From positions 1 through 44,466 of the forward strand of contig CAXBCF010000025.1 of NCBI GenBank assembly GCA_963973975.1: a stretch of 44,466 nt of DNA, in the 5' to 3' direction. The notes beneath the pieces were generated by a model. It was not told where the DNA came from, did not search any database, and saw only the letters and a program-made list of their open reading frames with translations. Both the position numbers and the translations under genes were made by a program. Source of the stretch: UBA1494_A sp963973975. Its GTDB lineage: Bacteria > Bacteroidota > Bacteroidia > Flavobacteriales_E > Vicingaceae. Of this stretch, positions 32,906 to 42,598 are shown piece by piece (positions within the stretch are counted from its first letter, which is position 1; each line of letters opens with the position of its first letter).

Positions 32906-33339
32906 AACTGAATTGGGGAAATAAAATCGCTATAGTTTATATTGCTTTTGTGGTGTTTACTTTGGGCATGGTTTATTTGAGCTTTGGCGAAAAGTTTGAA
33001 CTAGTCACCGAAGATTACTATGCTAAAGAATTGGCTTATCAAGATCAAATCGATAAAAAATCTCGTTTGAGAGCACTTGAAGAAAAAATTAAAGTGAGTG
33101 TTGAAAATCAAAATCTTACTATAGAATTTCCTCATCCAAATGAAACTGTTATCAAGGGAAAAATTGTTTGTTTTCGTCCATCTGATGAAGGCAGAGATTT
33201 TGAAGAAGCAATCAAACTGAACGATAAAAAACACGCTATTCCACTTACTAAATTTATTAAAGGCAAGTATTTGATTCAAATTGATTGGATGGCAAATGAG
33301 GTAACTTATTACACCGAAAAAACCATAATAATTCCTTAA
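32902..33339 (+). CDS. ccoH: CcoH/FixH family protein
   Basis: 145 residues with an N-terminal membrane anchor (MKLNWGNKIAIVYIAFVVFT, helix about 9-30) and a periplasmic domain. It includes the family's EDYYAKELAYQDQIDKK segment (about residues 36-52). CcoH binds the oxidase and is needed for its stable assembly. It overlaps ccoG by 4 bases (ATGA) and the next gene follows after 2 bases, which supports tight operon coupling. Confidence 0.88.
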   Translation: MKLNWGNKIAIVYIAFVVFTLGMVYLSFGEKFELVTEDYYAKELAYQDQIDKKSRLRALEEKIKVSVENQNLTIEFPHPNETVIKGKIVCFRPSDEGRDFEEAIKLNDKKHAIPLTKFIKGKYLIQIDWMANEVTYYTEKTIIIP

Positions 33340-33341
33340 GC

Positions 33342-34040
33342 ATGACCTACTTGACGGCATTTTCCATTGGACTTTTGGGTAGTTTGCACTGTGTTGGAAT
33401 GTGTGGACCAATTGCTTTTGCTTTGCCTTTAGACAGAAGCAATAAATCAGCTCAATGGATGGGTGGTTTGTTATACAATATTGGTAGAACCGTCAGCTAT
33501 TTCCTACTCGGTTTTGTTTTTGGAACGATTGGTTTTGGATTTTCATTAGCCGGTTTTCAGCAGTGGGTTTCTATAACAGCGGGAGTGATTATTATTTTAA
33601 GTGTGTTGCTTCCAACATTTTCAAAAAAGCTTCCAATTAACTTCTCCTTCTATTCTTTGTGGTTAGGAAAATTAAAAGGAGAATTATCAAAGCGCTTTGG
33701 AAAAAGCACTTATCAAAACCTGTTTGCAATAGGGTTGCTAAATGGGCTGCTTCCATGTGGCTTGGTTTATATTGCTATTGCGGGTTCTATTGCCATGCAA
33801 AGCCCTTTTAATGGCGGTTTGTTTATGGTAGCTTTTGGTTTGGGAACACTTCCCATGATGTTGGGAGTTGCCTTTTATGGCAATCAGCTTAAGCAATGGT
33901 TTCAGCCTAGATTTAAAAATTTTATCCCTGTTTTTATTGTTGTAATTGGCGCTATGTTCATTTTAAGAGGCATGAACCTTGGAATTCCTTATTTGAGTCC
34001 TAAGATTTCAAATGAAACAAGCATTACAAAATGTCATTGA
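33342..34040 (+). CDS. SafE/TauE-type (DsbD-like) membrane transporter
   Basis: 232 residues with six predicted hydrophobic helices. Two internally related motifs are seen: LLGSLHCVGMCGPIAFALPL near residue 9 and LLNGLLPCGLVYIAIAGS near 132. This two-repeat, Cys-containing pattern belongs to the sulfite exporter TauE/SafE and CcdA/DsbD-like group. In many Bacteroidota the gene ends the cco operon. A role in copper or thiol delivery to the oxidase is plausible from this position, but not shown by the sequence. Confidence 0.8.
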   Translation: MTYLTAFSIGLLGSLHCVGMCGPIAFALPLDRSNKSAQWMGGLLYNIGRTVSYFLLGFVFGTIGFGFSLAGFQQWVSITAGVIIILSVLLPTFSKKLPINFSFYSLWLGKLKGELSKRFGKSTYQNLFAIGLLNGLLPCGLVYIAIAGSIAMQSPFNGGLFMVAFGLGTLPMMLGVAFYGNQLKQWFQPRFKNFIPVFIVVIGAMFILRGMNLGIPYLSPKISNETSITKCH

Positions 34041-35280
34041 TTTTATGTATTGGAAATCACTCTCAAAAGCAGAAGTAAATAATCGTGTAGCGAAAGCTCT
34101 TAAAGAGAATTCCAATTATTCGAAGGGTAAAATTCTGGGTATTCCTGGAACTTTTTTGGATGAGGAGGAATTTTATCCGGATGCTTCTTTTTTAAAAGAT
34201 GCTCCTTTTCTAAGAACATTGATTGCCAACCCAAACCACATAGGTTGCCATACACTAAACAAAGAGAGTTCTCCGATTTTTAAAGGCACACAAAAAATCG
34301 AGAAAGAACTCATCAAACTTTGCGCTGAAGAAATTTATCAATCTATTCCTAATCAAGTTGATGGCTATGTTGCTACAGGAGGAACAGAGGGAAACATAGA
34401 AGCAATGTGGATTTATCGCAATTATTTTATGCGCGAATATCAAGCTGAAGTGAATCAAATTGCTGTTTTGTTTTCAGAAGACACTCATTACAGCATCACA
34501 AAAGGATGCGATTTGCTGCAATTAAAACCTCTTATGGCAGCAGTTGACCATACAAGCAGAGCAATAGATTTAGGCAACTTAAAACAGCAATTAAAAGCAG
34601 CTAAAAAAGAGGGGGTTAAGTATTTTATCGTTGTTTTAAATTTATCTACCACCATTTTTGGTTCTGTAGATGAAATTGAGCCTGTAGTACAATTACTCGA
34701 TCAAGAGGGGCTATTATTTAAATTGCATATAGATGCGGCGTTTGGTGGCTTTATCTATCCATTTACCAACCCAAATTCCAATCATCATTTTGGCAATCAT
34801 CGGGTGAGTTCTATCTCAATTGATGGGCATAAAATGCTCCAAACTCCTTATGGAACAGGGCTGTTTCTAATTCGAAAGGGGTTTATGAAATACGTCATCA
34901 ACCAACAGGCGCAGTATGTGCCAGGTTTAGATTATACCATTTGCGGTAGCAGAAGTGGCGCCAACGCTATAGTTATTTGGATGCTTTTAATGAATTATGG
35001 ATCGGAGGGTTGGACCAAAAAAATGAAAACCTTAATTGAGCGCTGTGATTATGTTTGCGACAGATTAGATCAGCTCAAAATCTCTTATTTCCGTAATCCA
35101 TTTATAAATATTGTAGCGATTCAGGCCAACCAAATCCCTTCAGCTTTAGCTAAAAAATATGAATTAGTTGCCGATACCTACGAAAGTCATCCAAGTTGGT
35201 GGAAAATAGTTGTTATGGAACACGTGAGTCAATCGTTATTAGAAGCTTTCTTTGATGAGTTGAATGTTTCTATTCAATAA
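34012..35280 (+). CDS. PLP-dependent group II amino-acid decarboxylase
   Basis: A cytoplasmic decarboxylase-like enzyme of 422 residues. The PLP-binding Lys274 is in SIDGHKMLQTPYGTG, preceded by the conserved His-Ile-Asp-Ala-Ala-Phe-Gly (HIDAAFGG) and by NHIGCHTLNKESSP and VATGGTEGNIEAMW. Related enzymes decarboxylate histidine, serine or other amino acids, and the substrate cannot be picked from sequence. The ATG at 34012 overlaps the preceding gene by 29 bases. A later ATG at 34045 (MYWKSL) would start 4 bases after that gene and is an equally good start. It may be a passenger of the cbb3 operon. Confidence 0.82.
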   Translation: MKQALQNVIDFMYWKSLSKAEVNNRVAKALKENSNYSKGKILGIPGTFLDEEEFYPDASFLKDAPFLRTLIANPNHIGCHTLNKESSPIFKGTQKIEKELIKLCAEEIYQSIPNQVDGYVATGGTEGNIEAMWIYRNYFMREYQAEVNQIAVLFSEDTHYSITKGCDLLQLKPLMAAVDHTSRAIDLGNLKQQLKAAKKEGVKYFIVVLNLSTTIFGSVDEIEPVVQLLDQEGLLFKLHIDAAFGGFIYPFTNPNSNHHFGNHRVSSISIDGHKMLQTPYGTGLFLIRKGFMKYVINQQAQYVPGLDYTICGSRSGANAIVIWMLLMNYGSEGWTKKMKTLIERCDYVCDRLDQLKISYFRNPFINIVAIQANQIPSALAKKYELVADTYESHPSWWKIVVMEHVSQSLLEAFFDELNVSIQ

Positions 35281-35302
35281 AACGTTTAAGTTAATTCAGA
35301 TT

Positions 35303-37237
35303 CTAATTTACAATTTCCACTTCCACTCTTCTATTTTGAGCTCTGCCTTTGGGAGTGTCGTTTGAAGCAATTGGAGCTAGTTCACCCTGAGAATTAACTG
35401 ATAAAACTGCGCCTTCTACTAAGCCTCTTGAAAGCAAATACTGCTTAACCGATTTTGCACGCTGCAATCCTCTGACTTGATTGCTTTCTTCGTTGCCGAT
35501 TGCATCTGTATGACCAACTAATTTGATTTTAGAAGTCGGATTGGCTTTTAGATAGTCAACTAGTTTAGTTGCCTTAGCTTTCTCACTTGTATTGAGTTCA
35601 TTTTTTGCAAAGTCAAAATACAGTGTCTCCTTGGTAATTTTGGGTACACTCGCTTTCACTTCTTCTTTTTTGACAGGCTTTTCAGTGATAGCGGCTGTAA
35701 CTTCAGACTGTTTCAAAGAGTTTTTTTCATTTTCAGTTAATTGATCCATTGCCACAAAACTGTATTGATCCTTTCTATTAACTAACTGCTTGGTTTTATT
35801 GCCTTTCTCATCGGTTAAATGCAAATCAAAAATACTTGTTTCATCATATGCATCTAAAGGCACAATGCTATAGTTTTGATCATAAGTGAGTTTCATATAG
35901 GTAAATCCGCCATATTCATCTGTAAGGATGGTATCAACCGGAAACCCATTTTCATCGAATAAAATCAAAGAAATGTTGCTTTGTGCCAAGCTATTGTAGT
36001 TAAAAACCCCTTGTATTTTTTCTCTTTCCTTGATTTTTTCTTCCTCTTCAAAGGTTCCAGAAGTTGTAAAAATCATTCTTTTGTTTCGCTTTCCATTTTC
36101 ATCTGTTAGGTAAATTTTACTGCCATAAAACTCCGTTTCATCCTCTGTTTTTATCTTCACCATGAAAACCTCATCGGTTTTAAGTTTCTCGTATTTAAAC
36201 TTCCCTTCTTCATCGGTTACATATTCAGCTATTAGATTATCTTCTAGGTCAAATAGTTGAATCGTCACATTTTCCCTTGGGAGTCCTTCATAAACAAATT
36301 GCCCTTCAATAGAATCATTGAATGCAAAGCGAAATTCTCCTGTAAATTGAGCTGTATAGATAGCACTGTATTGTGATTCCCTGTCAGAAGTAAAATAAAC
36401 GTCTTTGTTTGCTCCAATAGAAAAATAAGCCTCTGATTCGGGTGAATTTATAGGAGCTCCAAGATTTAATGGTTTTGTCCAATTGGTCCACGTTTCATCT
36501 AATCGTCTACTTACAAATATATCTGCTTGACCAAGTCCGCCATGACCTTCACTAGAAAAGTAAAGCGTTTTACCATCTTGGCTTATAAAAGGAGAAACCT
36601 CGTATTTTCTAGTATTAATTTGCTCTCCTAAGTTAATAATTGCGCCATAATTAGTGTCTGATTTTCTCAAACTAACATACAAGTCCTCATCTAAATCTGA
36701 CTCACTTGGAGACATACTAATTAGGAGAATTTCTGCATCATGTGACATGTAAAAACTGTAATAGCGTTCCTCAAATTTTAAGCCTTCAACCTCTATGTCC
36801 TTCATTTCAGACCATTTATCTTTCCCTGTTTTATCCATATAGGCCAAGCGTCTTTCAGTTGAATTTTCAAGGTATTTTGTTTGGAATAAATAAATTCGAT
36901 TTCCATCTTCAGAGGTTCCAATTATTGAACCTACTCCTTTAATATAATCTGCTCTAAAAAGTCGATATGGTGAATCCCATCCCTTTTTCCCTTTTTTAGA
37001 AAACCAAGTATCTTCTGATTTTATTTTAAGATTAGACCCTTCTCCTTCCATATAAGTTCTATAAAAATAGACGCTCTCTCCATTATTGAAAAATAGCGGC
37101 AGACTCTCTTCAGCACCTGTTGTGCTTAATTCTTTAACTTTTTCAGGCTGAGTAAATTCAGGTAAAAACATCTGTGCATTGAGTTCGAAAAAGCAAAAGC
37201 TTAAAAGAATTAGAAATTTTATACTAATTGTTTTCAT
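35303..37237 (-). CDS. OmpA-family protein with PD40 propeller, one carboxypeptidase-regulatory-like module
   Basis: 644 residues with signal peptide (MKTISIKFLILLSFCFFELN, cleaved after AQ). An N-terminal WD40-like (PD40) beta-propeller covers about residues 25-310, with blades such as SPFISQDGKTLYFSSEGHGG and ADIFVSRR. One two-part repeat module follows (about 315-515, starting IEGQFVYEGLPRENVTIQLF). The C-terminal OmpA peptidoglycan-binding domain spans about 540-644 (YFDFAKNELNTSEKAKATKL, then LVGHTDAIGNEESN). The layout recalls PorE of the type IX secretion system, though PorE also has TPRs. It is a close paralogue of the gene just upstream, which has five copies of the same module. Confidence 0.82.
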   Translation of the reverse strand: MKTISIKFLILLSFCFFELNAQMFLPEFTQPEKVKELSTTGAEESLPLFFNNGESVYFYRTYMEGEGSNLKIKSEDTWFSKKGKKGWDSPYRLFRADYIKGVGSIIGTSEDGNRIYLFQTKYLENSTERRLAYMDKTGKDKWSEMKDIEVEGLKFEERYYSFYMSHDAEILLISMSPSESDLDEDLYVSLRKSDTNYGAIINLGEQINTRKYEVSPFISQDGKTLYFSSEGHGGLGQADIFVSRRLDETWTNWTKPLNLGAPINSPESEAYFSIGANKDVYFTSDRESQYSAIYTAQFTGEFRFAFNDSIEGQFVYEGLPRENVTIQLFDLEDNLIAEYVTDEEGKFKYEKLKTDEVFMVKIKTEDETEFYGSKIYLTDENGKRNKRMIFTTSGTFEEEEKIKEREKIQGVFNYNSLAQSNISLILFDENGFPVDTILTDEYGGFTYMKLTYDQNYSIVPLDAYDETSIFDLHLTDEKGNKTKQLVNRKDQYSFVAMDQLTENEKNSLKQSEVTAAITEKPVKKEEVKASVPKITKETLYFDFAKNELNTSEKAKATKLVDYLKANPTSKIKLVGHTDAIGNEESNQVRGLQRAKSVKQYLLSRGLVEGAVLSVNSQGELAPIASNDTPKGRAQNRRVEVEIVN

Positions 37238-37247
37238 TTTTATAATG

Positions 37248-40200
37248 TTAATTTACAACCACCTCAACTCTTCTGTTCTTAGCTCTGCCTTCTTCCGTTT
37301 CGTTAGATGCAATTGGTTTAGTTTCTCCCATACTTTTTATGGTAATCCGATGATTATCAATTCCATTTTGAGTTAAATACCTTCTTGCAGACCTTGCTCT
37401 ACTTTCTCCAAATCTATAATTAATTTCCAAACTACCAATGTCATCTGTATGTCCTATTAAATTTACAGTAGCATCTTCATAGCTAACAAGAACATCTATT
37501 ACTAGGTCTAATATGCGCTTGTCGTTAGTTGACAAAATGTATTGATTAAATTTAAAGTAAATGTAAACGTTATTATCCTGAGAGCTTTCATAGCTTGCAC
37601 TAGATTCAGATTTTCGTTTTGCTAGACCAGAATCTTTTGTTTGAAGCATCTCTTTTTTAGGTTTTTGAACAATTAGCGTTTTAATTCTATCCCCTGCGTT
37701 ATCAGTTAAATATAAATCAATTTTATCCAAATGAACATTCTCTGCATGCATTGGGAAAATTGAAAATTCCTCTTCACTATCAATTACAAAAAATTCAAAT
37801 TTTCCTCCATCATCTGTGAAAAAAGTGTCAAGTGGAACACCATTTTCATCAATAATAATTAAGCCTGAATTTTTTACAGGTTTATCATCGTATTTATAGA
37901 TTCCTTGAAGTCGTTCTTTATTGCTATCGTCAACTCTTTCAGCAAATTCTCCTTCTTTAATTTCTGTAAACCTTCCTGTTTTATTCCCCAATTCATCCGT
38001 AAAATAAACCTGACTTTTTTCAAGTGTTTCAACGTCTCTCATTGGTATTTTTACAACGTAGTGCTTATCGAGGTCAAGCTTTTTATAAACAAAGCTTCCA
38101 TAAGAATCAGTAACAACTTCATCAATAAAAGTTCCATCCTCATCGTATATTTCAAGCACAACATTTTCAACCGGCAATCCTTCGTAAAGAAATTGACCCC
38201 TGACAACTGTTTTATCTACAATATTGACAAATGGTTTTCTCACCATCAGCCCTTCTAAAATCGGCTCTGATTTTATCTTTTTCCCAGTTTCATCAGTAAT
38301 AAAAATTTCTAAATCCTTTCGATTAAGTTTTTCTGACTCCATCACCACCACTGAAAAAGCCTCATTTGAGTCTAGCCCTTCAAATTCAAAGCTACCATCA
38401 GCAGCTGTGTAGACTGTATCTAATAAAAAGCCATTTTCATCAAATACTCCAAGCGCTATTTTTTCTTCAGATTTATTCTGGTATGTATAATACCCTCTGA
38501 CCTTCTCTTTTGGCTTTTCGAGCGCGAATTCTACAAATTTAGCCTGTCCATCTTTTTCATATCGCTTGACTTTATTACCTTCTTGATCAACAAAATAAAC
38601 TTTTCCACTGCTGAAGTCTTCAACATCTTCCTCTGCAATTTTAACCACATAGTTTTTTTCAGGATCCAATTTTATATAGCTAAACATTCCATATGCATCA
38701 GTCACAACTTCATCAACAAGCACTCCCTCTTCATCATAAATTTCCAATTTAACATTATCGGCAGGAAGGCCTTTTAAGGTCATTTGGCTAAAAACAACTG
38801 ATTTATCCAATAAACTTACCATTGGTTTTTTAGCCATCAAGCCTTGTTTGGCTTCGCTTCCTTCTATTTTTTTACCAGTTTGGTCTTTTAAATAAAAATC
38901 TAAGTTTTCTTGGTCGATGTTTTCAGCCTCCATTACAACTGCTGAATAATCTTTGGAGTTTATAGCTCCTTCATACTTGAAATTGCCGTTTTCATCGGTG
39001 TAAACTGTATCTAATATAAATCCACTAGCATCCATAATGCCAATGGCTGCATTATTTACTGGCTTTGCTTCATAGTTAAAAACTCCTTGAATCGTTTCCA
39101 AACGCTCTGCTGTTAATTTTTCTTTATAGGTTCCTTCTTCCTCTTCTTGGTATTTAAACTCTTTATTCCCATCTTTATCCAGAAAAAATACTGTTCCTCC
39201 AATAAAATCTGCAATGTCGTCTTCAGAAATTTTTATCACATAATTCTTGTCAGGATTTAATTTTGTGTAGCTAAAATTGCCATAGGCATCCGTAACAACT
39301 TCATCAACAAGCACTCCTTCTTCATCATAAATTTCCAATTTTACATTCTCAACTGGCAAGCCTTTCATTGTAAACTGGCTGTGAACGGTAATTGGTTCAA
39401 GTTTAAACGCTTCTTTTTCTAGTGGTTTTAATGGCATTTTAGCCACCATTTCTTGAGTTACAGGAGGAATATTCATTACTTGACCGGATTCATCGGCAAC
39501 GGCCATCTCAATATCTTCAAGGTCTTTAGACTCCGTTTCTACAGGAATAATTGAAAATGTTTCATCTTTACTTAAAGCTTCGTAGTTGAAATTCCCAAAC
39601 TCATCTGTAACAATCGTATCCATTGGAAAGCCGCTTTCATCAAGAACAATTAATGTTGCCTGAGCTACAGGAAGTTTTTTGTAGGTATAAACTCCTTTGA
39701 AAACCTCTTTTACTTGAATTTCTCCTTCTTCTTTAAAATTACCTTCCTGATCTTTGAAAAACTTTCCTTTTTTGTTTCCTTCATCATCAACAAAATAAAG
39801 GCTTCCTTCAGAAAGTTCTGCAAAATCCTCAGCAACTACCTTAATCATGTAAATTTCTTGGGGGTTTAATTTCTTATAGCTAAACATCCCATATTCATCC
39901 GTCACTACTTCATCAACAAGCATTCCTCTTGCGTCATAAACTTCTAAGGTGATATTTTCGGCAGGAAGGCCTTGCAAAGTAAATTGACTTTTGATCATTA
40001 TAGGTTCAGGAGCACCTCCTCCAACATCAATCATCGATTTCATGGCTATCAGTTCAGGAGTTATAGGCATGCTTATCAATTTCTCGCCTTTTCCGTCGGA
40101 AACCATTAAGTCCATTTCTTCGATGTCTTTCCCTTGAGTTTCTAATGGAATGATGTTAAATTCCTCTCCATCTGCTAAACCATCGTAATTAAATTTTCCT

Positions 40201-41555
40201 TCATCGTCAGTAAAAATGGTATCCATGGCAAAGCCATTTTCGTCTACCACAATTAATTGGGCTTTTGCTACAGGTAAGGCCTCGTATTTGTAAACTCCTT
40301 GAAATACTTGTTTGTTGAATGGTTGTCCTTTTTCTGCGAAATTCCCATCTTTATTTGATACAAACCTTCCAGTTTTTTGTCCTTCATCATCAACAAAATA
40401 AATCTTTCCTTCACCAAATTCGCTTTTATCTTCCTCTGCAATTCTAATAACATATGTTTTGTCAGGATCAAGTTTTGAATAATTAAATCCACCGTCTTCG
40501 TCTGTAACAACTACATCAACAATTTCACCAACTTCATCTAGAATTTCTAATGTTACATTCTCTACCGGTAAACCTTCATTGTAAAATTGACCAGTAATTT
40601 TTTTCAACACAGGTTCCTTTGCAAGCTCTTTTACCGTATCATCTATAAATTGAAGTGGTTTGATAATTTTAGTAGAATACAAATCCCCATAAGTGCTTTC
40701 TCTATTACTTGAAAAGTAAACTTCATTGGTATTTGAAATAATAAAATAGGCGTCAAAACCAACTGAATTAATAGGCTCTCCTAAGTTTTCAGGCTTAGTC
40801 CAATTCGTCCAAGAATCATCTAAACGATATGCAACAAAAATATCTGCTGAGCCCATTCCAACATGACCATTGCTTGAAAAAAAGAGGGTTTTTCCATCTT
40901 CAGCGATGTATGGACTGATCTCGTAATTGCTGGTGTTGATTGTTGTTCCCAAATTGATTACTTCTCCCCAAGTTCCATCAGCTTGTTTTAAACTAACAAA
41001 TAAATCTTCATCTAAAGTAGAAGGGTTTGGCGGCATACTTATTAGCAATATGTTTTCAGTTGGATTGATAAAAAAGGAATAGTATCCTTCCCCAATTTCT
41101 AATCCTTTAAGTTCAATCTTTTTAAGTTTTGACCATTCTCCATCTACATTCTTTTCAGTAAAAGCGATTCCTCTGGCCTTTTTTCTTCGACTCTGAACTG
41201 AATTAAAAATATATACTTTATTACCGTCTAAACTTGTGCCTATTACAGCATTATTTCCAATATCATTAACTTCATCAAACAAGCTTTCTGCAAAATTCCA
41301 ATTCCCATCAATCCTTTCTGAAGACCAAATATCTTGACCTTGTCTAATTTGCTTTGCTGTTCCATCCACATATGTTCTAACAAAGTAAATTTTATTGCCA
41401 TCCATAAAAGGAATGGGAGCAGATTCTTCCGCTTCAGAATTTAATGCTTCTAATGGAACAGGTGCTTCAAAAGTAGGAAGAACAAGCTGTGCACTTAACT
41501 GAAAAGAACAGTAAGTAAAAGAGAAAAACAGAAGCGTTCTTAAAAAGAATTTCAT
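37248..41555 (-). CDS. Giant OmpA-family surface protein with five tandem ~200-residue modules
   Basis: About 1435 residues. I chose the ATG at 41555 (MKFFLRTLLFFSFTYCSFQL), which gives a clean signal peptide; an ATG at 41579 overlaps the upstream stop and adds 8 residues. An N-terminal PD40 propeller (about 25-310) is followed by five tandem modules starting near 322, 523, 726, 923 and 1120. Each has an A part (QFTMKGLPVENVKLEIYDEE, then VVTDAYG) and a B part (GVFNYEAKPVNNAAIGIMD), both carboxypeptidase-regulatory-like. Modules 3 and 4 share long identical stretches. An OmpA domain closes the protein (LIGHTDDIGSLEINYRFGES). It probably anchors a surface or T9SS-linked assembly to peptidoglycan. 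Confidence 0.85.
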   Translation of the reverse strand: MKFFLRTLLFFSFTYCSFQLSAQLVLPTFEAPVPLEALNSEAEESAPIPFMDGNKIYFVRTYVDGTAKQIRQGQDIWSSERIDGNWNFAESLFDEVNDIGNNAVIGTSLDGNKVYIFNSVQSRRKKARGIAFTEKNVDGEWSKLKKIELKGLEIGEGYYSFFINPTENILLISMPPNPSTLDEDLFVSLKQADGTWGEVINLGTTINTSNYEISPYIAEDGKTLFFSSNGHVGMGSADIFVAYRLDDSWTNWTKPENLGEPINSVGFDAYFIISNTNEVYFSSNRESTYGDLYSTKIIKPLQFIDDTVKELAKEPVLKKITGQFYNEGLPVENVTLEILDEVGEIVDVVVTDEDGGFNYSKLDPDKTYVIRIAEEDKSEFGEGKIYFVDDEGQKTGRFVSNKDGNFAEKGQPFNKQVFQGVYKYEALPVAKAQLIVVDENGFAMDTIFTDDEGKFNYDGLADGEEFNIIPLETQGKDIEEMDLMVSDGKGEKLISMPITPELIAMKSMIDVGGGAPEPIMIKSQFTLQGLPAENITLEVYDARGMLVDEVVTDEYGMFSYKKLNPQEIYMIKVVAEDFAELSEGSLYFVDDEGNKKGKFFKDQEGNFKEEGEIQVKEVFKGVYTYKKLPVAQATLIVLDESGFPMDTIVTDEFGNFNYEALSKDETFSIIPVETESKDLEDIEMAVADESGQVMNIPPVTQEMVAKMPLKPLEKEAFKLEPITVHSQFTMKGLPVENVKLEIYDEEGVLVDEVVTDAYGNFSYTKLNPDKNYVIKISEDDIADFIGGTVFFLDKDGNKEFKYQEEEEGTYKEKLTAERLETIQGVFNYEAKPVNNAAIGIMDASGFILDTVYTDENGNFKYEGAINSKDYSAVVMEAENIDQENLDFYLKDQTGKKIEGSEAKQGLMAKKPMVSLLDKSVVFSQMTLKGLPADNVKLEIYDEEGVLVDEVVTDAYGMFSYIKLDPEKNYVVKIAEEDVEDFSSGKVYFVDQEGNKVKRYEKDGQAKFVEFALEKPKEKVRGYYTYQNKSEEKIALGVFDENGFLLDTVYTAADGSFEFEGLDSNEAFSVVVMESEKLNRKDLEIFITDETGKKIKSEPILEGLMVRKPFVNIVDKTVVRGQFLYEGLPVENVVLEIYDEDGTFIDEVVTDSYGSFVYKKLDLDKHYVVKIPMRDVETLEKSQVYFTDELGNKTGRFTEIKEGEFAERVDDSNKERLQGIYKYDDKPVKNSGLIIIDENGVPLDTFFTDDGGKFEFFVIDSEEEFSIFPMHAENVHLDKIDLYLTDNAGDRIKTLIVQKPKKEMLQTKDSGLAKRKSESSASYESSQDNNVYIYFKFNQYILSTNDKRILDLVIDVLVSYEDATVNLIGHTDDIGSLEINYRFGESRARSARRYLTQNGIDNHRITIKSMGETKPIASNETEEGRAKNRRVEVVVN

Positions 41556-41578
41556 CAAAATATAATTGCGTTCACGCA

Positions 41579-42592
41579 TTAATAAAGTGTTATTCCAATA
41601 AATAGCTCATGGCTTCCTGATGAAGCTCCACTGAGCTCCGATGTGGTATAATCATATGCATATCCCATTCTTAAAAAATAACTTAGATTCATTCCGAAAC
41701 TTGCTGATAAAACTTGATCCGTTCGATAATTTAAGCCCATAAACATAAACTGCTGGTAAGTTAAAGAAACTCCCATATCAAGATAAGATGAACTTGTTTC
41801 ACTTAATTTTACTAACATGTTTGGTGTTAATCTAAAATCATTGGTCAAATCAAAATTAAAGCCTCCTATAATGAAGTGCTGCATTTCAAGCTTAGCAGGA
41901 CTTGCTCGATTAATATCAGTATCAGCAATTTTTAATTCATTTTGCAAAATTTGACTCGTTGAAAACCCAACAAAAAAGCGATCAGAATAAAGATAAGTTC
42001 CAGCGTTTACATTCAATTGATTGCTGTTTTCTCCTGCAACAAAAGCATTGTATATTGGATCTCCTTCATTTAAAACATTTGCTTTTGCTTCATTAAACCC
42101 AAAGCTATTTAACCCTCCACTTAATCCAAAAGAAAGTGAAATATCATTTTTAATCGGCAAATGAAGCGCATATGTTAGCATTGCCTCTGTTCGAGTAAAT
42201 GCTCCTTGTTCTTGGTTTCCCAAATAGCCACCTACAGCATGCTTCAGCATTGGTTTATTCAATTTCTTTTGCTTATTGTATACTCCTCTATTGGTATTGC
42301 TAATTCTCAAAGCAGAGCGCTGGTGCGTTTTTGGTCGATTCAGTACTGAATGCCCAACTGCATAGATTGATTGAGGAGAATTTTTAACTCCAGCCCATTG
42401 TTTTCTATAGCCAAGAGCAGCATCAAAATAATCTTGATTTCCTGCGGCTGCAGGGTTAACCAAGTAATGATTTTGATTCCACATGGTGAATTGTCCAATT
42501 GTTTGACCATCGGTTTTAATCGAATAACCGAAAAGTAGCAAGACTAAAATAATGTTGCTTAATGCAAAGGAAAGATGTAGTTTTTTTACCAT
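41579..42592 (-). CDS. PorP/SprF family type IX secretion membrane protein
   Basis: 337 residues of a PorP/SprF-family outer-membrane barrel, with N-terminal signal segment and mature start FTMWNQNHYLVNPAAAGNQD. The family signature at the start of the barrel (LVNPAAAG, then YRKQWAGVKNSPQ) and the final strands (FLRMGYAYDYTTSELSGASS, then HELFIGITLY) are clear. SprF-type proteins help type IX secretion carry or attach a partner adhesin encoded directly upstream, as here. The gene starts 7 bases after the adhesin and its stop overlaps an ATG of the next gene (TAATG). Confidence 0.92.
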   Translation of the reverse strand: MVKKLHLSFALSNIILVLLLFGYSIKTDGQTIGQFTMWNQNHYLVNPAAAGNQDYFDAALGYRKQWAGVKNSPQSIYAVGHSVLNRPKTHQRSALRISNTNRGVYNKQKKLNKPMLKHAVGGYLGNQEQGAFTRTEAMLTYALHLPIKNDISLSFGLSGGLNSFGFNEAKANVLNEGDPIYNAFVAGENSNQLNVNAGTYLYSDRFFVGFSTSQILQNELKIADTDINRASPAKLEMQHFIIGGFNFDLTNDFRLTPNMLVKLSETSSSYLDMGVSLTYQQFMFMGLNYRTDQVLSASFGMNLSYFLRMGYAYDYTTSELSGASSGSHELFIGITLY

Positions 42593-42598
42593 TCTAAT

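Noticed and set aside
37248..41555. The ~600-base periodicity as a CRISPR or DNA-level satellite
   Set aside because: The repeats are in frame, diverged at synonymous and non-synonymous positions, and match a protein-module duplication.
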